Assembly (NCBI RefSeq): GCF_012641395.1
Contig: NZ_JABAIH010000018.1
Coordinates: 24,359-88,358 of the forward strand
Direction of reading: 5' to 3'
Source of the DNA: Rhizobium sp. P32RR-XVIII
GTDB lineage: Bacteria > Pseudomonadota > Alphaproteobacteria > Rhizobiales > Rhizobiaceae
Length of the DNA: 64,000 nucleotides
A program made the position numbers and the translations under genes. A model generated the notes under the pieces. The model did not search any database. It was not told where the DNA came from and saw only the letters and a list, made by a program, of their open reading frames with translations. Of the stretch, positions 53,560-62,704 are shown one piece after another. Every line of letters starts with the position of its first letter. The first letter of the stretch is position 1.

Positions 53560-54072
53560 CTAGGCGACAGCACCGGTCCTGTGCGGCAACACCCAGTTCG
53601 GACGTGCAAAATGGCAGGTGTATCCGTGCGGAATGCGTTCGAGATAGTCCTGATGCTCCGGTTCGGCCTCCCAGAAATCACCAACCGGCTCGACTTCGGT
53701 GACGACCTTGCCCGGCCATATTCCCGACGCATCGACATCTGCGATCGTATCGAGTGCAACGACCTTTTGCTGGTCGCTATTGAAATAGATCGCCGAGCGA
53801 TAGCTCATACCACGGTCATTCCCTTGGCGGTTGAGCGTCGTCGGATCGTGGATCTGGAAAAAGAACTCGAGCAATCGGCGATAGGTGGTCTGAGAGGGAT
53901 CGAAGACGATCTCGATCGCCTCGGCATGGGTGCCGTGATTGCGATATGTCGCATTCGGCACGTCGCCACCTGTATACCCGACCCGGGTCGAGATCACACC
54001 GGGCAGCTTGCGAATGAGGTCCTGCATGCCCCAAAAGCAACCACCGGCGAGAACAGCACGTTCAGTCGTCAT
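53560..54072 (-). CDS. msrA: Peptide-methionine (S)-S-oxide reductase MsrA
   Basis: Repairs methionine-S-sulfoxide in proteins and free methionine. The 170-aa protein starts MTTERAVLAGGCFWGMQDLI with the catalytic Cys in GCFWG. GVISTRVGYTGGDVPNATYR and HAEAIEIVFDP are family motifs, and the C-terminal Pro/His-rich region (IPHGYTCHFARPNW) has one more Cys as a candidate resolving residue. ATG 54072 overlaps the msrB stop by 4 bases, so translation is coupled. It is cytosolic, as no signal peptide is visible. Confidence 0.95.
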   Translation of the reverse strand: MTTERAVLAGGCFWGMQDLIRKLPGVISTRVGYTGGDVPNATYRNHGTHAEAIEIVFDPSQTTYRRLLEFFFQIHDPTTLNRQGNDRGMSYRSAIYFNSDQQKVVALDTIADVDASGIWPGKVVTEVEPVGDFWEAEPEHQDYLERIPHGYTCHFARPNWVLPHRTGAVA

Positions 54073-54518
54073 TGGATATCCTCCACTTGGTTGAGATATT
54101 CACCGTAACCCTGCTCCACCATCTTGTCGCGGGGCACGAAGCGCAGCGAAGCCGAATTGATGCAGTAGCGCAGGCCGCCACGATCGCTCGGTCCGTCTGG
54201 GAAGACGTGACCGAGATGGCTATCGCCATGCATCGAACGCACTTCCGTCCGGATCATGCCATGGCTGTTGTCGTGCAGCTCATTCACGTTTGCGGGCTCG
54301 ATCGGCTTGGTGAAGCTCGGCCATCCGCAGCCCGACTCGTATTTGTCCGACGATGCGAACAGCGGCTCACCTGAGACGATATCGACGTAAATGCCTGGCT
54401 CTTTGTTGTTGAGAAGGGCGCCGGTTCCTGGACGTTCGGTCCCACTCCGCTGCGTCACCCGATATTCCTCAGGCGACAGCCTAGCGATCGCAGCTTCTGT
54501 TTTCTTGTAGCTTGCCAT
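54069..54518 (-). CDS. msrB: Peptide-methionine (R)-S-oxide reductase MsrB, without zinc-binding Cys
   Basis: Reduces methionine-R-sulfoxide, complementing MsrA. The 149-aa protein has SGTERPGTGALLNNKEPGIY, ESGCGWPSFTKPIEPANVNE, HLGHVFPDGP and the catalytic RYCINSASLRF. The two Cys-x-x-Cys pairs that hold structural zinc in E. coli MsrB are replaced (VDIVSGEPLF and SMHGDSHLGH), so this is a zinc-free form. ATG 54518 follows AAGGAGAAATC. It is the first gene of the msrB-msrA-redoxin group. Confidence 0.95.
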   Translation of the reverse strand: MASYKKTEAAIARLSPEEYRVTQRSGTERPGTGALLNNKEPGIYVDIVSGEPLFASSDKYESGCGWPSFTKPIEPANVNELHDNSHGMIRTEVRSMHGDSHLGHVFPDGPSDRGGLRYCINSASLRFVPRDKMVEQGYGEYLNQVEDIQ

Positions 54519-54760
54519 GGATTTCTCCTTCGAATTCACGCCAGAGAAGATAGGTACTCGATCCGAAGGTATCCAATACGCTAAGACTATAGTTTCCATT
54601 ACCATCGGCGTGCACGCTGGCGCCCCCATTTGGTGTGGGGCCCTTGCGCGATCGCCGCGGCATCGAATTTCGGCGCTCCCACGAACCATTTCGACGGTCG
54701 CGATCTTGGTGTTTCCGGCCATTCGACCCGCGGAGAAGCACCCGGCGCGCCACGGCTTTC

Positions 54761-55546
54761 TCATGTCGGCGGGGCGACCGGAATCGGGAGATGATGAAGA
54801 AAGGCGGTCGGTGTCATTTTCATTACTTGTCGGAAGGCAAACGAGAACGCTGCAGTGCTCCCGAAGCCCACATCTGCGGCGACCTGAGAGATTGTACGCC
54901 CCGCCGAAAGTTGATCGATTGCGAGGGCTATTCTTGCTCTTTGCCGCCAGGCCTTGAAGGTCAATCCCGTTTCTACCGGGAACATGCGGCTGATCGTGCG
55001 AATCGATGTGGCCGCGCGAATGGCAAGGTCACTTACGCCGAGGTGCATCCGCGAATCCGCCAAAGCCAGATCAGCGACACGTCTACCGATCGTGCTTGTC
55101 GGCATCGGAAGGAACACCGGAATGTCGGGTGTCTCGATAAGCTCGTGAAGAATCAATCGAACGGCAAGCTCGGCTTTTTCGAACGGTATATCGTCCTTGA
55201 AGGCCGACAGGATCAATTCCCGTAGAAGTGGTGTAGCCACGAGGGCGAATATGCAATCGAGTGGCCTTTCCGGCGCCCACTTCTGTAAAGCCGACGGGTG
55301 CCAGTAGATCATCCGTAATTCGGTATCGGAAAGCATATCGACCCGATGAGGTATGCGGGCCGGCATCCAGAGCGCGAGCTGAGGCGGAACGAACCACCGT
55401 CCAGATTCGGTGTAGACCTGTATCGTTCCCGAAGCAGCAAAGATCACTTGTGATTCTGCATGCGTGTGCCATGCGACGGCCTCCCCTTTGCGGAACGTCC
55501 TGCTAAGAATGCTGAACGGCATCGGTATCTGCGCTTGGCGTTTCAT
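54761..55546 (-). CDS. AraC-family transcriptional regulator (NimR-like)
   Basis: A 261-residue regulator with an N-terminal cupin (AVAWHTHAESQVIFAASGTI, MPARIPHRVDM) and a C-terminal AraC DNA-binding domain (LGVSDLAIRAATSIRTISRM, then GRTISQVAADVGFGSTAAFS). This cupin-first layout matches NimR/YdeO-type regulators that control a divergent MFS exporter. ATG 55546 is preferred to 55576. It is divergent from the MFS gene at 55818, with 271 bases between them; control of that gene is inferred from this arrangement. Confidence 0.9.
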   Translation of the reverse strand: MKRQAQIPMPFSILSRTFRKGEAVAWHTHAESQVIFAASGTIQVYTESGRWFVPPQLALWMPARIPHRVDMLSDTELRMIYWHPSALQKWAPERPLDCIFALVATPLLRELILSAFKDDIPFEKAELAVRLILHELIETPDIPVFLPMPTSTIGRRVADLALADSRMHLGVSDLAIRAATSIRTISRMFPVETGLTFKAWRQRARIALAIDQLSAGRTISQVAADVGFGSTAAFSFAFRQVMKMTPTAFLHHLPIPVAPPT

Positions 55547-55817
55547 ATACGTCGATTGGCCACACATCGTTGACACGCCTTAGTATCATTGCGCGATGAG
55601 TTGGTCGAGCGTCTGTCGCCCAGACCGTCTTGTCCTTGTCCATCCGACCTTTTCTAACGAGAGAGCTAATGGTGAAGAGAATGCCGGTCACTGGTGTGCG
55701 GCCATGGCCAACCCAACTCAACTGTTCCCGCGACATCAAGTATCGATCTGCGGACTCCGCTACTGAGAGTATGCGTAAAGTCGGATCCCCAAAATTCGCG
55801 CCGGAGATTGCATCCTG

Positions 55818-57158
55818 ATGGACCGCGTCGAATCTCTAACGGCGTCGAAGCGTCGCTGGGCAATGCTCTGCATCTTGCTTGGACTTGGTCTAAGTTCCCT
55901 TGGAAGCGCGATCGCGAATATCGCCTTGCCGAATATCTCGCGTTCATTCGCGAGTAGTGACGCGGCAACCGTTTGGGTCGTGAACGCCTATCAGCTTTCG
56001 GCAATGGTGTGCTTGTTGCCCGTTGCAAGTCTGGCCGAAACACTCGGTCTGAAGCGCGTTTATGCCGTCGGCCTAGCTATTTTTGTTATCGCATCACTGG
56101 GGTGCGCTTTCGCTCCAGCATTGCCGATGCTGGTGATTGCGCGCTTGATTCAGGGTGCTGGAGCGGCCGGGATTGCTGTGGCCGGCGTTGCGTTTGTACG
56201 CGTGATCTATCCGCACAAAATGGTCAGCAAGGGCCTCGCGTTGGTCGCATTAGCCGTGGCGATACCTGGAGCATTGGGGCCTACCATCGCGGCGACAATA
56301 CTTGCCGTGGCAAAATGGCCCTGGTTGTTTCTGGTGAATGTGCCATTTGGCCTCGCGGTACCGCTATTTATTGCCGCGGCGCCATCGGACGTTCGGGTTG
56401 CTCGCCCTCTCGATTTGACCGGGATCGCTCTCAATGCGCTAGCGTTCGGCCTTTTCATCGTTGGCGTCGGCTCGCTGGGTATCGGCGATTGGCGCATTGC
56501 GACAGGAGAAATCGTAGCTGGTCTTGTCTGTTTTAGTCTCTTCGTTCGACAACAGCTTCACCACCCGGCGCCCATGTTGCCATTCGATCTTTTCCGTATA
56601 CCTCTGTTTACCCTATCAGTGTGGACATCTGTCTGCTCCTATGCAGCACAAATTCTGGCTTACATTTCCTTGCCGTTCTTATTTGAGACGGGGCTGCATC
56701 TCTCGGCCGTGGAAACAGGTCTCCTTGTGACGCCCTGGCCGTTCATGACCGCCGTCACGGCTCCAGTCGCGGGTCGCTTGACAATTCGCTACCCCGCTTC
56801 GGTGATCTGCAGCATTGGTTTGGCGTTGTTGGCGGCCGGTTTGCTTCTGATGGTCTTCTTGCCGACAACTCCAGCGAAGTGGGATGTCGTATGGCGGCTG
56901 GCACTTTGCGGTATCGGCTTTGGCCTTTTCCAGACCCCGAACAATACCGCGATGATGACGGCTGGACCCATAGGGCGCAGCGGTGCCGCAAGTGGGATGA
57001 ATGCTGCGGCTCGCTACGTCGGATGGTCACTCGGTTCCGCCTTGGTCGCGCTGATCTTCGGCTTGGGCGGAGATCATGCCACGGTCCTTTGTTTGGTCGC
57101 CGGAACGGGCTTCGCTTTGATGGGAGCCGTTACCAGCAGCGCTCGTCGGTTTCGATAG
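55818..57158 (+). CDS. MFS transporter (DHA2-like)
   Basis: A 446-residue inner-membrane transporter of the major facilitator superfamily with about 12-14 helices. The early part reads LGLGLSSLGSAIANIALPNI with the drug:H+ antiporter motif region FVIASLGCAFAPALPMLVIA and LIQGAGAAGIAVAGVAFV. The loop between TM2 and TM3 (LAETLGLKRVY) is the motif A position. It is divergent from the AraC gene and faces a second MFS gene at 57175. It probably exports a toxic small molecule; the substrate is unknown. Confidence 0.92.
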   Translation: MDRVESLTASKRRWAMLCILLGLGLSSLGSAIANIALPNISRSFASSDAATVWVVNAYQLSAMVCLLPVASLAETLGLKRVYAVGLAIFVIASLGCAFAPALPMLVIARLIQGAGAAGIAVAGVAFVRVIYPHKMVSKGLALVALAVAIPGALGPTIAATILAVAKWPWLFLVNVPFGLAVPLFIAAAPSDVRVARPLDLTGIALNALAFGLFIVGVGSLGIGDWRIATGEIVAGLVCFSLFVRQQLHHPAPMLPFDLFRIPLFTLSVWTSVCSYAAQILAYISLPFLFETGLHLSAVETGLLVTPWPFMTAVTAPVAGRLTIRYPASVICSIGLALLAAGLLLMVFLPTTPAKWDVVWRLALCGIGFGLFQTPNNTAMMTAGPIGRSGAASGMNAAARYVGWSLGSALVALIFGLGGDHATVLCLVAGTGFALMGAVTSSARRFR

Positions 57159-57174
57159 CGTCCGAAACGGGACC

Positions 57175-58635
57175 CTAAGCCCCTTCCGAGCCGCCCACTC
57201 TCGCCGCGGCCGGGCTCGGGGTTATCGCAGCTATCAAGGCGCCGCCGATCGAGGTCACGGCGGCTACGGCGAGACCGACTTCGTAGCCAGACTCGAAAGA
57301 CGCGACACCGGCGGCCAGCGCCACGCCGGCAAGCTGCGCAATCCGGCTCGCCGCATTGTTGATGCCCGAGGCAAGCCCTTCGTCCGTCTGGTCAACGCTC
57401 GACAGGACGGACGCGGTGAGCGGTGCCACGAGCACGGCGAAGGACAGGCCAAGCAGTGTCATGGGCCCGATCACGCCGAGCATCAGGGATTCTTCCTGGC
57501 CGAGCGCCATCCAGACATAAGCAAGCGCCGCACCTGCGGGCCCCGCGATGAGCAGGGCCCGCGCGCCAATCTTGTCCGCCAACCTGCCGAACACGCCCGA
57601 CAAGAGTCCGACGCCGAGCGCGAAGGGCAAGAACGCCAAACCGGCATCGGTGGCCGGCAGGGCGCGGCGGTCGACCAGATCGAATGGGAGCAGGAAGAAC
57701 ATGATCGAAACCGCCCCATAGATCATCAGTGTCGCGACGTTCAGCCCGAGGAAGGCGCGGTTCTCCACCAGGCGAGGAGGCGTCATCGGGTGTTTGCTTC
57801 TGCGCTCCCAGAACGCATAGACGGCGAGACCGACAATGCCGAGCCCAGCGACAATCGTGAGCACCGTGCCCGTTTGGGCCGGCGCGTCCGCGGCGGCCTG
57901 AGTTTCAGTGGGGCCGATCTGGCTGAGCGCCCAGGCGAGCGCCCCGAGCGCGGAAGCCAGGATCGCGGCGCCAATCACGTCGAACTTGCGTTGGATGCGG
58001 CCGTCCTCAGGCGCGAAGACCAGTAGAACTCCTACTGTTACGACCGCGATCGGCGGGTTGATCCAGAACACGGATGGCCAGCCAAAGGTCTCGGTCAGCC
58101 AACCGCCCAGAACAGGACCTCCGGCGGTGGTGAGCGCCGATGCCGCGGCCCATATGCCGATCGCCCGGTTCCGCTCCGCGCGCGGATATGTGGCCCCAAT
58201 CAGGGCGAGGCTGGCGGGGGTGACGATCGCCGCGGCCGCTCCTTGCGCGACGCGGGCAGCGATCAGCCAGGCGGGCGAAGGCGCCATCGCGCAAGCCGCG
58301 GACGCCAGACCGAACAGGACGCAGCCGAGCGCGAGCATCCGCGCCTTGCCATAAACATCCGCGAGGGCGCCGCCGATCAATGTCAGCGAGGCGAGCGCCA
58401 GCATATACCCGTTGAGAACCCATTGAACGGAGGAGAGATCCGCGCCGAAATCAGCGCGCAATCTCGGCAACGCAACCGGCAGCGCTGTCCCATCGATGAA
58501 CGCCATCGAGGACGCGAGCACACAGGCCGTGAGCACCATGCCCCGCCGAGGCGGCGCTTCCCGCCCGAGCTCTCGCGGGCAGGGTTCCGCATCGATAACG
58601 CCGCGGCTGCACTGCTCTACAAACGACTGCGTCAT
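57175..58635 (-). CDS. MFS transporter of the DHA2/EmrB-QacA type
   Basis: A 486-residue, 14-helix exporter. Visible motifs are MVLTACVLASSMAFIDGTAL then PVALPRLRADFGADLSSVQW in TM1/2, ALADVYGKARMLALGCVLF (motif A), ARVAQGAAAAIVTPASLALI (motif B) and AASALTTAGGPVLGGWLTET (motif C). It belongs to the proton-driven multidrug exporters. ATG 58635 overlaps the stop of a 45-residue frame (see 58632-58769), so translation is coupled to that remnant. It is convergent with the MFS gene at 55818. Confidence 0.93.
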   Translation of the reverse strand: MTQSFVEQCSRGVIDAEPCPRELGREAPPRRGMVLTACVLASSMAFIDGTALPVALPRLRADFGADLSSVQWVLNGYMLALASLTLIGGALADVYGKARMLALGCVLFGLASAACAMAPSPAWLIAARVAQGAAAAIVTPASLALIGATYPRAERNRAIGIWAAASALTTAGGPVLGGWLTETFGWPSVFWINPPIAVVTVGVLLVFAPEDGRIQRKFDVIGAAILASALGALAWALSQIGPTETQAAADAPAQTGTVLTIVAGLGIVGLAVYAFWERRSKHPMTPPRLVENRAFLGLNVATLMIYGAVSIMFFLLPFDLVDRRALPATDAGLAFLPFALGVGLLSGVFGRLADKIGARALLIAGPAGAALAYVWMALGQEESLMLGVIGPMTLLGLSFAVLVAPLTASVLSSVDQTDEGLASGINNAASRIAQLAGVALAAGVASFESGYEVGLAVAAVTSIGGALIAAITPSPAAARVGGSEGA

Positions 58636-58769
58636 TCATCGCCCTCCCCGCCAATCTGCCGCTCGTGGGTCGCATCGGCGAACGACCGATTGTTGTTGGG
58701 GAATGTGCCGCCGCTGGCCTTCTTCCAGGTCCAGACCTTCGGTGGAATATACTCGCTGCTACCGCTCAT
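58632..58769 (-). pseudogene. N-terminal fragment of a YghU-type glutathione transferase
   Basis: A 45-residue frame from ATG 58769 reads MSGSSEYIPPKVWTWKKASG, then GTFPNNNRSFADATHERQIG. This is the conserved N-terminus of YghU-like disulfide-bond oxidoreductases, which continue for about 240 more residues. Here the frame ends after GEGDE at a TGA that overlaps the ATG of the MFS gene (ATGA). AGGAGAACGTATC lies before the start, so it may still be translated and couple to the MFS gene. Confidence 0.7.
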
Positions 58770-58791
58770 GATACGTTCTCCTGGGATTCAC

Positions 58792-59496
58792 TTACGCCGC
58801 GGGCGGGAAATTCGACGGGAAGAGCGCGCGCTTGGTTTCTTCGTCATTGACCTGCTTGAAGGAGTGGTCCTTGCCAATTTCACGCGCGCGGGCCACGGCC
58901 GGTCGCGCATCGACTGTCTCGAACAGGCGTTTGAGGTTCGGGAACGGCGCGAGCGGATCTTCGGCGCCCTTCCTCACCCGTGAGGCGCGGTCGAGCCAAC
59001 CCCACGCCGAGATGTCGGCGATAGTGTAGGTCTCACCGACGATGAAGCTTCGGCCGTCGAGGTGTTCGTTCAGGACCTGGTAATGGCGTTCCGCCTCGCG
59101 GCGATACCGGTTCACCGCATAGTCGAGACCCTCGGGCGCGGCGAACTGGAAATGCACGGCCTGGCCGGAGAACGGTCCAAGACCGGACGCGATGAAGAGC
59201 AACCACGAGAGGAGTTCAGGCCGGTCTTCGGGCTTGCCGAGGAATTTGCCAGTCTTTTCGGCGAGATAGATCAGGATCGCCGTCGAATCGAAGACGCGTG
59301 CCTCGTTGCCGCCAGGGCCTTCCGTATCAGCGATCGCCGGCACTTTGCCGTTCGGATTGATGGCGCGAAACGCCGTCATGTGCTGTTCGCCCTTGCTCGT
59401 GTCAACCGGCACGACCTCGTAGGGGAGCCCCGATTCCTCCAGAAAGAGAGCGATTTTCGCGGGGTTCGGCGTCGGATGAAAATAGAAGCGGATCAT
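58792..59496 (-). CDS. Glutathione S-transferase family protein
   Basis: A 234-residue cytosolic GST. The thioredoxin-like domain has MIRFYFHPTPNPAKIALFLE, NPNGKVPAIADTEGPGG and the gamma-Glu-binding DSTAILIYLAEKTGKFLG. A helical C-terminal domain follows (LLSWLLFIASGLGPFSGQAV, FIVGETYTIADISAWGWLDR). A start context GAGTCAC precedes ATG 59496. It conjugates or reduces compounds with glutathione; the target is unknown. It is directly upstream of the YghU fragment and MFS gene on the same strand, 22 bases apart. Confidence 0.93.
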   Translation of the reverse strand: MIRFYFHPTPNPAKIALFLEESGLPYEVVPVDTSKGEQHMTAFRAINPNGKVPAIADTEGPGGNEARVFDSTAILIYLAEKTGKFLGKPEDRPELLSWLLFIASGLGPFSGQAVHFQFAAPEGLDYAVNRYRREAERHYQVLNEHLDGRSFIVGETYTIADISAWGWLDRASRVRKGAEDPLAPFPNLKRLFETVDARPAVARAREIGKDHSFKQVNDEETKRALFPSNFPPAA

Positions 59497-59792
59497 GTGA
59501 CTCCCGTTCGGGTTCGGTTGTTTTGGGCTTGTCGCCGTTCAATTCCGGACGATGCGCCGTGCCAGCGGCTCTGCTGGGGGCTTCTGACAGAAAGCAGTCT
59601 CAAAGCGTGGCGGTCAACGTGCTGCGGGAGCAAGAGGTCCAAAGCCCTCCATCGGACAATCGACGCAGCTTCGCTCATCGCAGTAACGACAAGTGATCAG
59701 CGCGGAGCGCGTTCTCGAGCAGCGCTGCGGCGATTATTTCGGCTATGCGTTCGAGCGGCGCGGCCGGTACCGCCGGCTCGAACGAGAGCTCC

Positions 59793-61388
59793 TTAGGCCC
59801 GCTTCAGATCCTCGACCAGCATCGCCGTGGCGTGGCGCGCGAGCGCCTGTGTCGGGGCGTTGGTATTGCCGCTGGTGATGTTCGGCATGATCGAGGCGTC
59901 GATCACCCGGAGGCCGTCGACCCCGCGGACCCTGAGCCTCGCGTCAACCACCGCTCGCGCATCCTGGCCCATCCGGCACGTGCCGACCGGGTGCCACATC
60001 GTCGTCACGGCACGCTTCACCCATTCGCCGATCTCGGCGTCCGACTGGGTGCGCGGGCCGGGCTCCATCTCTTCGTCGATCACAAGCGCCAACGACTCCT
60101 GTGCCATAACCTTGCGGATCGCGCGCACTGAATCCACCACGGCCCTCAAGTCTTCTTCCTCGCCGACGAAGTTCGGGTTGATGAGGGGCATCGACGTCGG
60201 GGCGCTGTCGGCCAACCGCACCCAGCCGCGGCTCTTGGGCCGAAGCACGACGAGTTCGAAGGTGATGCCGGACCGGTCCCCGGTCGGGGTGAGTTCCTGG
60301 TTCGCGATGATAGGAGCGTGATAGCATTGGATCGTGGGTTCGGCGGTGAAGTCGGACGGATTCCAATGGGAAACGGTCTCGATACCGTTGCCAGCCGCCG
60401 GGCCATCCTTGGTCACGAAATAGCGCAGGCCCGCCTTCACGCTGCCGAGGCCATGCGCGGCAGCCTGATAGCCGAGATCACCCTTCACATAAGCACGGAC
60501 CGGTACCATCGGGTGGTCCTGGAGATTTTCGCCCACCTCCGGAGAATCGACGATCACCGCGATGCCGTGCTGGCGAAGCTGCTCGGCTGGCCCGATGCCA
60601 GAGTGCATGAGGATCGTCGGGCTATGGACGCTGCCTGCCGACAGCACAACCTCGCCGGCCATGATCCTCTCCAGGTCCCCATCCATGAGCTCGACGCCGA
60701 CGGCCCGCTTGTTTTCGACCAGAATGCGAACGACGGTCTTGCCGGTGAGCAGGGTCACGCGGCCCGAGGCGAGGTGCGGACGCAGATAAGCGTCGACCGC
60801 GCTGCACCGCCGGGCATTTCCGACCGTAGACTGCACCGGCGAGACGCCGATCTGGCTCTTGCCGTTATAGTCGGGATTATAGGGAATCCCATATTCCTGG
60901 AATGCCTTGAGGCAGTATTGGTTCAGCTTATTGATGCCCTTGGGCAACTGGACCGCCAGGCCACCATTGATGCCGTGATATTCGTCGTGGAAGGTGTCGT
61001 TGTCTTCCTGCGCCATGAAGACGGGAAGCAGGTCTTCATACGACCATTTGCCGGTGTCGCCGACCGCGTCTTGCCACGCCGCGTAGTCGCCTGCTTGGCC
61101 ACGAACGTAGGCCATTGCATTAATCGAGGAGCCGCCGCCAAGGACTTTGCCTGAGCGATACGCGCGCTTGGTGCCGTGCTGGGGAACTGTCTCGTATTTC
61201 CAGACATGCCGGTCGTGGGCCAGTATTTTGGCGAAGCCGGCAGGAATGTGGATGAACGGATCGCGATCCGTGTCGCCCGCTTCGATCAAAGCGATCGACG
61301 CATCGGTGTGTTCGGCGAGATAACTCGCGACGACGCAGCCGGCCGCGCCCGCGCCAACAATGACAATGTCGTAGGCTTCCTGGGACAT
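59793..61388 (-). CDS. GMC-family oxidoreductase (choline dehydrogenase-like)
   Basis: A 531-residue flavoprotein. The FAD motif is YDIVIVGAGAAGCVVASYLA, then ALIEAGDTDRDPF. GMC signatures include GSSINAMAYVRGQAGDYAAW near residue 85 and VLSAGSVHSPTILMHSGIGP. At the C-terminus MWHPVGTCRMGQDARAVVDA has the catalytic His, and IMPNITSGNTNAPTQALARH the second catalytic position (Asn). ATG 61388 is preferred to 61412. Such enzymes oxidise alcohols to aldehydes. The substrate is not evident; no betB or transport genes adjoin. Shared element copy 6 lies upstream. Confidence 0.93.
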   Translation of the reverse strand: MSQEAYDIVIVGAGAAGCVVASYLAEHTDASIALIEAGDTDRDPFIHIPAGFAKILAHDRHVWKYETVPQHGTKRAYRSGKVLGGGSSINAMAYVRGQAGDYAAWQDAVGDTGKWSYEDLLPVFMAQEDNDTFHDEYHGINGGLAVQLPKGINKLNQYCLKAFQEYGIPYNPDYNGKSQIGVSPVQSTVGNARRCSAVDAYLRPHLASGRVTLLTGKTVVRILVENKRAVGVELMDGDLERIMAGEVVLSAGSVHSPTILMHSGIGPAEQLRQHGIAVIVDSPEVGENLQDHPMVPVRAYVKGDLGYQAAAHGLGSVKAGLRYFVTKDGPAAGNGIETVSHWNPSDFTAEPTIQCYHAPIIANQELTPTGDRSGITFELVVLRPKSRGWVRLADSAPTSMPLINPNFVGEEEDLRAVVDSVRAIRKVMAQESLALVIDEEMEPGPRTQSDAEIGEWVKRAVTTMWHPVGTCRMGQDARAVVDARLRVRGVDGLRVIDASIMPNITSGNTNAPTQALARHATAMLVEDLKRA

Positions 61389-61522
61389 CAGTGTCTTTCT
61401 CTTTCGCACCATTATTATCGTTCAATCAACGACCGTAGCTGGGCGCCGCGCCGTCGCGGCACCTGATCCTGAGATTCATTGGACCATGCGTTGAAGAATG
61501 ACTTTCCAATGCTGGCGAGGGA

Positions 61523-61562
61523 AATCACCTCTCGCCATGGAGTCGATAGACGATCGTTATTG
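61523..61562 (-). promoter_or_regulatory. Shared upstream element, copy 6 (before the GMC oxidoreductase)
   Basis: On the minus strand the sequence reads CAATAACGATCGTCTATCG, then CTCCATGGCGAGAGGTGATT, matching copies 4 and 5. It lies about 135 bases before ATG 61388 and points toward it. The palindrome arms are imperfect here. Confidence 0.6.
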
Positions 61563-61653
61563 ATGCGCGCCGCGCGGCATGATGCCGTAGCGAGGAATGC
61601 CGCGAGCCGAATGGCACCTTCGAAACCGACATTGTCATTGTGCAGAGACTTCT

Positions 61654-61744
61654 AGAGGGTCGATTTCGGGCCGAAATCGACCGTTACTGAAGGAGCGCTC
61701 GTGTGGCTTTCTGGTCGATACTTCGTCAGTGCCGTCTCCAGCAC
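61654..61744 (+). pseudogene. Fragment of the GreA-like gene
   Basis: The plus strand reads VDFGPKSTVTEGALVWLSGR then YFVSAVSS, closely matching residues of the protein at 17472-17915 (IDFGPKSTVTEGALVRLSGR). The DNA is also alike (for example GTTACTGAAGGAGCGCTCGT is identical). The match stops abruptly at both ends. The fragment starts within a perfect inverted repeat (GTCGATTTCGG, one base, CCGAAATCGAC at 61659-61681). It is part of the 493-base gap between the GMC and GST genes, which holds no complete gene. Confidence 0.75.
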
Positions 61745-61881
61745 AATTGCGGTCCTATGAGTAGGCCTGGCCCGACGGGTCGCCAGGAGCACCGTAGGGA
61801 ACACACGGCACATCGGCCCAAGGAAGCGCTGGAAAATCAGCTCTGTTCGCAGGGCCTTGCCGGCCCGCTGATAGACCCTCT

Positions 61882-62577
61882 CTAGGCCACCGTCACTTCC
61901 AGCCCGCGCTGCACCGCCGGACGCGCGAGGCCGCGGTCGAACCACTCCCGCACATGAAGAAAGCGGTCGAAGCCGACGAGCTCGCGCGCTTCGTAAAAAC
62001 CGATCAGGTTGCGCACCCAGCCGAGGAGCGAAATATCTGCGATGCTGTAGTCAGCACCCATCACCCAGTCGCGGTCCGCAAGCCTTTTGTCGAGGACGCC
62101 GAGCAGCCGCGCTGATTCGGTGGCGTAGCGGTCGCGCGGGCGCTTGTCCTCATAGGCTTTGCCTGCGAATTTGTTGAAGAAGCCGACCTGGCCGAACATC
62201 GGACCGACTCCGCCCATCTGCCACATCACCCACTGGATCGTTTCGTAGCGGGTGTTCGGATCGGCCGAGATAAACTGTCCCGTCTTGTCGGCAAGATAGA
62301 GGAGGATCGCGCCCGATTCGAACAGCGCGAGCGGCGTGCCGCTCGGCCCGTCAGGGTCGTAGATTGCGGGAATCTTGCCATTGGGGTTGAGCGCCAGAAA
62401 GGCCGGGTCGTGGTTTTCGTTCGCCATGATGTCGATCCGGTGCGGCTCGTAGGCGAGGCCCGTTTCCTCAAGCATGATGCCGACCTTCACACCATTGGGC
62501 GTCGGCAGGGAAAAGAGCTGGAGCCGATCGGGGTGCTGCGCCGGCCAGCGCGCGAAAATTGGATGATTGACTGTCAC
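61882..62577 (-). CDS. Glutathione S-transferase family protein (YfcG-like)
   Basis: A 231-residue GST with the thioredoxin-like half LQLFSLPTPNGVKVGIMLEE, LNPNGKIPAIYDPDGPSG and ESGAILLYLADKTGQFISAD. A helical domain follows (WVMWQMGGVGPMFGQVGFFN, KFAGKAYEDK, YSIADISLLGWVRNLIGF). The Pro-Asn-Gly start (TPNGVKV) is typical of YfcG/YghU-type GSTs, which use Asn or Thr rather than Tyr or Cys and act as disulfide reductases. GTG 62577, preceded by AGGAGAGAG, is used; an upstream in-frame start at 62652 is less likely. Confidence 0.92.
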   Translation of the reverse strand: MTVNHPIFARWPAQHPDRLQLFSLPTPNGVKVGIMLEETGLAYEPHRIDIMANENHDPAFLALNPNGKIPAIYDPDGPSGTPLALFESGAILLYLADKTGQFISADPNTRYETIQWVMWQMGGVGPMFGQVGFFNKFAGKAYEDKRPRDRYATESARLLGVLDKRLADRDWVMGADYSIADISLLGWVRNLIGFYEARELVGFDRFLHVREWFDRGLARPAVQRGLEVTVA

Positions 62578-62704
62578 TTTCTCTCTCCTAGGTAAGCGGC
62601 CGAACCGCGCCGGGACATGGCCAAATCTTGCGCCTGGATGCGTGCTATCCAAAAGGCGACGATAATTAACGAGGAGGACAGAACCACTCGCCCTCCCCTA
62701 GTCC

